This document shows, in pieces, positions 14,494 through 15,643 of a stretch of DNA of 15,643 nt. Made by a program: the position numbers and the translations under genes. Source of the DNA: Spirochaetaceae bacterium (GTDB taxonomy: Bacteria > Spirochaetota > Spirochaetia > PWKH01); contig PWNW01000311.1 in NCBI GenBank assembly GCA_003557605.1, forward strand, positions 1-15,643, written 5' to 3'. The notes beneath the pieces are model-generated. The model did no database searches. It had not been told where the DNA came from and was given only the letters and a program-made list of their open reading frames with translations. The stretch's first letter is position 1; each line of letters opens with the position of its first letter.

Positions 14494-14941
14494 TTATGTC
14501 GCATCGGTTTCCCCCGGTGATTTCAAGAAGCTGTTTCCAGGTCACCGGGACGCCGGATGCGTCATCCCCCGCCGCGGGATATACCACATCATAATCGGCC
14601 AGGCTGTCATCAATGAATATCTCTATTCCCTCCGTCCCGAAGGGGCATACCCCTCCTGGTGAAAATCCGGTTGCTGCGAGGGTGTCATCAGCGGATGCCA
14701 TGCTCTGCTTTACACCCGTAAGTTTCTTCAGTTTTCCTGAAGAGATTTTCTTGTCCCCGGCGATGACAAACATGCGGAAGATCCCGTCCTTACCCCTCAT
14801 CAAAATTGATTTAGCGATCTGTCCTTCCTGCACACCGATCATTCGTGCCGCATCGGCAACCGTGGGAGTGCTTCCCGGCTCAAATACCAGCGGCTCCAAC
14901 CCGTGCTCCTGAAGGATGTTCATGATGGTATCAGGTATCAT
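14480..14941 (-). CDS. YbaK/ProX-type aminoacyl-tRNA deacylase
   Basis: This 153-residue single-domain protein belongs to the YbaK/EbsC family, which hydrolyses mischarged aminoacyl-tRNAs (Cys-tRNA(Pro), Ala-tRNA(Pro) and similar) in trans. The conserved lysine is Lys44 in 'IAKSILMRG', and 'GFSPGGVCPFG' (92-102) is the second family signature. 'TPTVADAARMIGV' (25-37) fits the region that usually reads 'T...AA..LG'. Which aminoacyl-tRNA is edited cannot be decided here. The ATG at 14941 has AGGAG 7 nt upstream. The 3' end overlaps the reductase gene tail to tail by 14 bp with no terminator between them. Upstream it faces the divergent small membrane-protein gene across a region of about 125 bp. 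Confidence 0.92.
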   Translation of the reverse strand: MIPDTIMNILQEHGLEPLVFEPGSTPTVADAARMIGVQEGQIAKSILMRGKDGIFRMFVIAGDKKISSGKLKKLTGVKQSMASADDTLAATGFSPGGVCPFGTEGIEIFIDDSLADYDVVYPAAGDDASGVPVTWKQLLEITGGNRCDIITGS

Positions 14942-14959
14942 AAAAATGCTCCTGCTTCA

Positions 14960-14976
14960 TAGTATCTTTGGTACTA
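14960..14976. promoter_or_regulatory. Small dyad in the divergent YbaK/membrane-protein intergenic region
   Basis: TAGTATC (14960-14966) and GGTACTA (14970-14976) form a 7-position inverted repeat with one T-G mismatch and a TTT centre. It lies 19 bp upstream of the deacylase ATG, where it could be an operator or a 5'-leader hairpin. The element is short and may be chance. Confidence 0.25.
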
Positions 14977-15011
14977 CCATAGTTTTCTGTATTATGGAAG
15001 GGAAAAAAAGT

Positions 15012-15040
15012 TTGTAACCCCTGCTGTTTTCCTCTATACT
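15012..15040 (+). promoter_or_regulatory. Sigma-70 promoter of the small membrane protein
   Basis: TTGTAA (15012-15017) and TATACT (15035-15040) are separated by 17 bp, with 4/6 and 5/6 consensus matches. Transcription would start near 15047, giving a leader of about 20 nt containing AAGGGG before the ATG at 15068. Confidence 0.68.
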
Positions 15041-15067
15041 GATATCCACAAAACAAGGGGGATGCAG

Positions 15068-15292
15068 ATGCAGTTTTTACAAAATATTGCCTATCAGCCG
15101 ATACTGGGATTTCCGGTAATCGGGTATCTGGGGATATTCAGCTACCTGTTTTTAGTGGCCGCAGCCATGGTTATGGTGCTGACCAGAAGAAAAATTAAAC
15201 GAATACCTCCAAAGTATCATTTCATGCTTGCCAGGATCACCATCGTTCTTGCAACCCTGCATGGAATTCTTGCCCTTTCGGTGTATATCTGA
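15068..15292 (+). CDS. Small two-helix membrane protein with H-X13-H, function unknown
   Basis: I do not recognise this 74-residue protein with certainty. Two hydrophobic segments are visible, at about residues 17-38 and 52-73, joined by a basic loop 'RRKIKRIPPK' (40-49) that should face the cytoplasm by the positive-inside rule, placing both termini outside. His51 and His65 lie 14 residues apart at the start and middle of helix 2, the spacing seen in haem-binding helices of b-type cytochromes and ferric reductases. Haem binding is only a suggestion. The ATG at 15068 is chosen over 15062 because AAGGGG is 7 nt away from it but only 1 nt from the earlier ATG. It has its own promoter and no close neighbour on its strand. 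Confidence 0.75.
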   Translation: MQFLQNIAYQPILGFPVIGYLGIFSYLFLVAAAMVMVLTRRKIKRIPPKYHFMLARITIVLATLHGILALSVYI

Positions 15293-15337
15293 TCGGTATG
15301 GTGCCTCAGAATTACGGGTGATATTTCATATCCCTAG

Positions 15338-15643
15338 CTACTTCAGATGGTCCAAGACCTCTCCAGGGGATGCGGCGAACAGCACCGCATCCAGGGCCCG
15401 GTCAAGCTTCTGAGTATCCTGCACCTTGTTCAGGGAGGAAAGCTGAGAATCGGTGAGGTCAAACTTCTTTTTCATCATGTTGATCAATACCCCCTGCTTG
15501 GCAGCCAGCATGCCTTCAGATTTTCCCTCACGTAATCCTTTACGTTCTCCCTGAAGCAATCCCTCACGTTTTCCCTCACGTAATCCTTTACGTTCTCCCT
15601 GAAGCAATCCTTTACGCTCTCCCTCACGCATTCCTTTCTGCTC
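15338..15643 (-). CDS. Rpn/PD-(D/E)XK-transposase-like protein, C-terminal part (cut by right edge)
   Basis: A frame open to the right edge gives 101 residues. The first visible half consists of 8-residue units of the type E-R-K-G-L-L-Q-G and E-R-K-G-L-R-E-G, rich in Glu, Gly, Lys and Arg. It is followed by 'LINMMKKKFDLTDSQLSSLNKVQDTQKLDRALDAVLFA' (seen as two segments), a helical end with 'L....ld..l.A....E.l' periodicity. This layout is typical of the C-terminus of Rpn-family recombination-promoting nucleases, also annotated as PD-(D/E)XK nuclease family transposases. The nuclease domain should lie beyond the window, so activity cannot be judged. An internal ATG at 15631 is not a credible start because the repeats continue upstream of it. 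No inverted repeats or target duplications are visible. Confidence 0.75.
   Translation of the reverse strand, partial: EQKGMREGERKGLLQGERKGLREGKREGLLQGERKGLREGKSEGMLAAKQGVLINMMKKKFDLTDSQLSSLNKVQDTQKLDRALDAVLFAASPGEVLDHLK
15521..15610 (-). repeat. 48-bp tandem repeat within the Rpn-like gene
   Basis: Positions 15521-15562 and 15569-15610 are identical over 42 bp at a period of 48 bp, encoding two 16-residue units made of two related 8-residue blocks. Degenerate copies continue on both sides. The near-perfect DNA identity suggests recent duplication or slippage, so repeat number probably varies between strains. Confidence 0.85.

Noticed and set aside
15521..15643. CRISPR-like array suggested by the regular repeats
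   Set aside because: The repeats are contiguous, in frame, without variable spacers, and encode an Rpn-type tail.

Overview
The window (about 15.6 kb, a little over half G+C by eye, densely coded) looks like chromosomal DNA of a diderm bacterium, most plausibly a free-living spirochaete. This is inference. The secreted sugar-binding protein has a cleavable Sec signal and no lipobox, which argues against a monoderm Firmicute. The YesM/YesN-type two-component genes beside an RbsABC-like importer, the C69/secernin peptidase and the Rpn-type repeat tail are the kind of content I associate with Spirochaetaceae. No rRNA, tRNA, CRISPR, insertion sequence or phage gene is visible.

Layout. (1) 1-461, minus: the start of a membrane sensor protein cut by the left edge. 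(2) 594-9053, minus: a tight six-gene operon, read from right to left: YesN-type response regulator, YesM-type histidine kinase, membrane-anchored sugar-binding protein, dual-NBD sugar ABC ATPase, permease with a long charged C-terminal tail, and secreted sugar-binding protein. It ends in a strong intrinsic terminator at 541-570. Successive genes overlap by 4 nt (GTGA, ATGA) or are separated by 1-70 nt. (3) 9131-10336, minus: a C69/secernin-like peptidase with its own promoter. (4) 10498-14493, plus: a divergently transcribed group. It holds a degenerate AAA/DUF4143-type ATPase whose promoter predicts a leaderless mRNA, an L-Ala-D/L-Glu-type dipeptide epimerase, an AAC(6')-like GNAT acetyltransferase, and an aldo/keto reductase with two C-terminal 4Fe-4S motifs. 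The last three are closely linked, with overlaps of 13 and 4 nt. (5) 14480-14941, minus: a YbaK-type deacylase, convergent with the reductase. (6) 15068-15292, plus: a 74-residue two-helix membrane protein with an H-X13-H pattern. (7) 15338 to the right edge, minus: the repeat-rich C-terminus of an Rpn/PD-(D/E)XK-transposase-like protein.

How the genes work together. The central operon carries a complete sense-and-import circuit. The anchored binding protein probably reports ligand occupancy to the adjacent histidine kinase, which phosphorylates the AraC-type regulator, and the regulator probably controls the operon. The two binding proteins share a DFW...GPP signature at the start of the mature domain, so they probably recognise related ligands. 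This resembles the XylFII-LytS-YesN xylose-sensing arrangement of clostridia, but here the sensor genes and the transporter genes form one operon and the kinase has its own extracytoplasmic domain. The substrate cannot be read from the sequence. The C69 peptidase and the dipeptide epimerase on either side of the divergent promoter could both act on peptidoglycan-derived or other small peptides; that link is conjecture.
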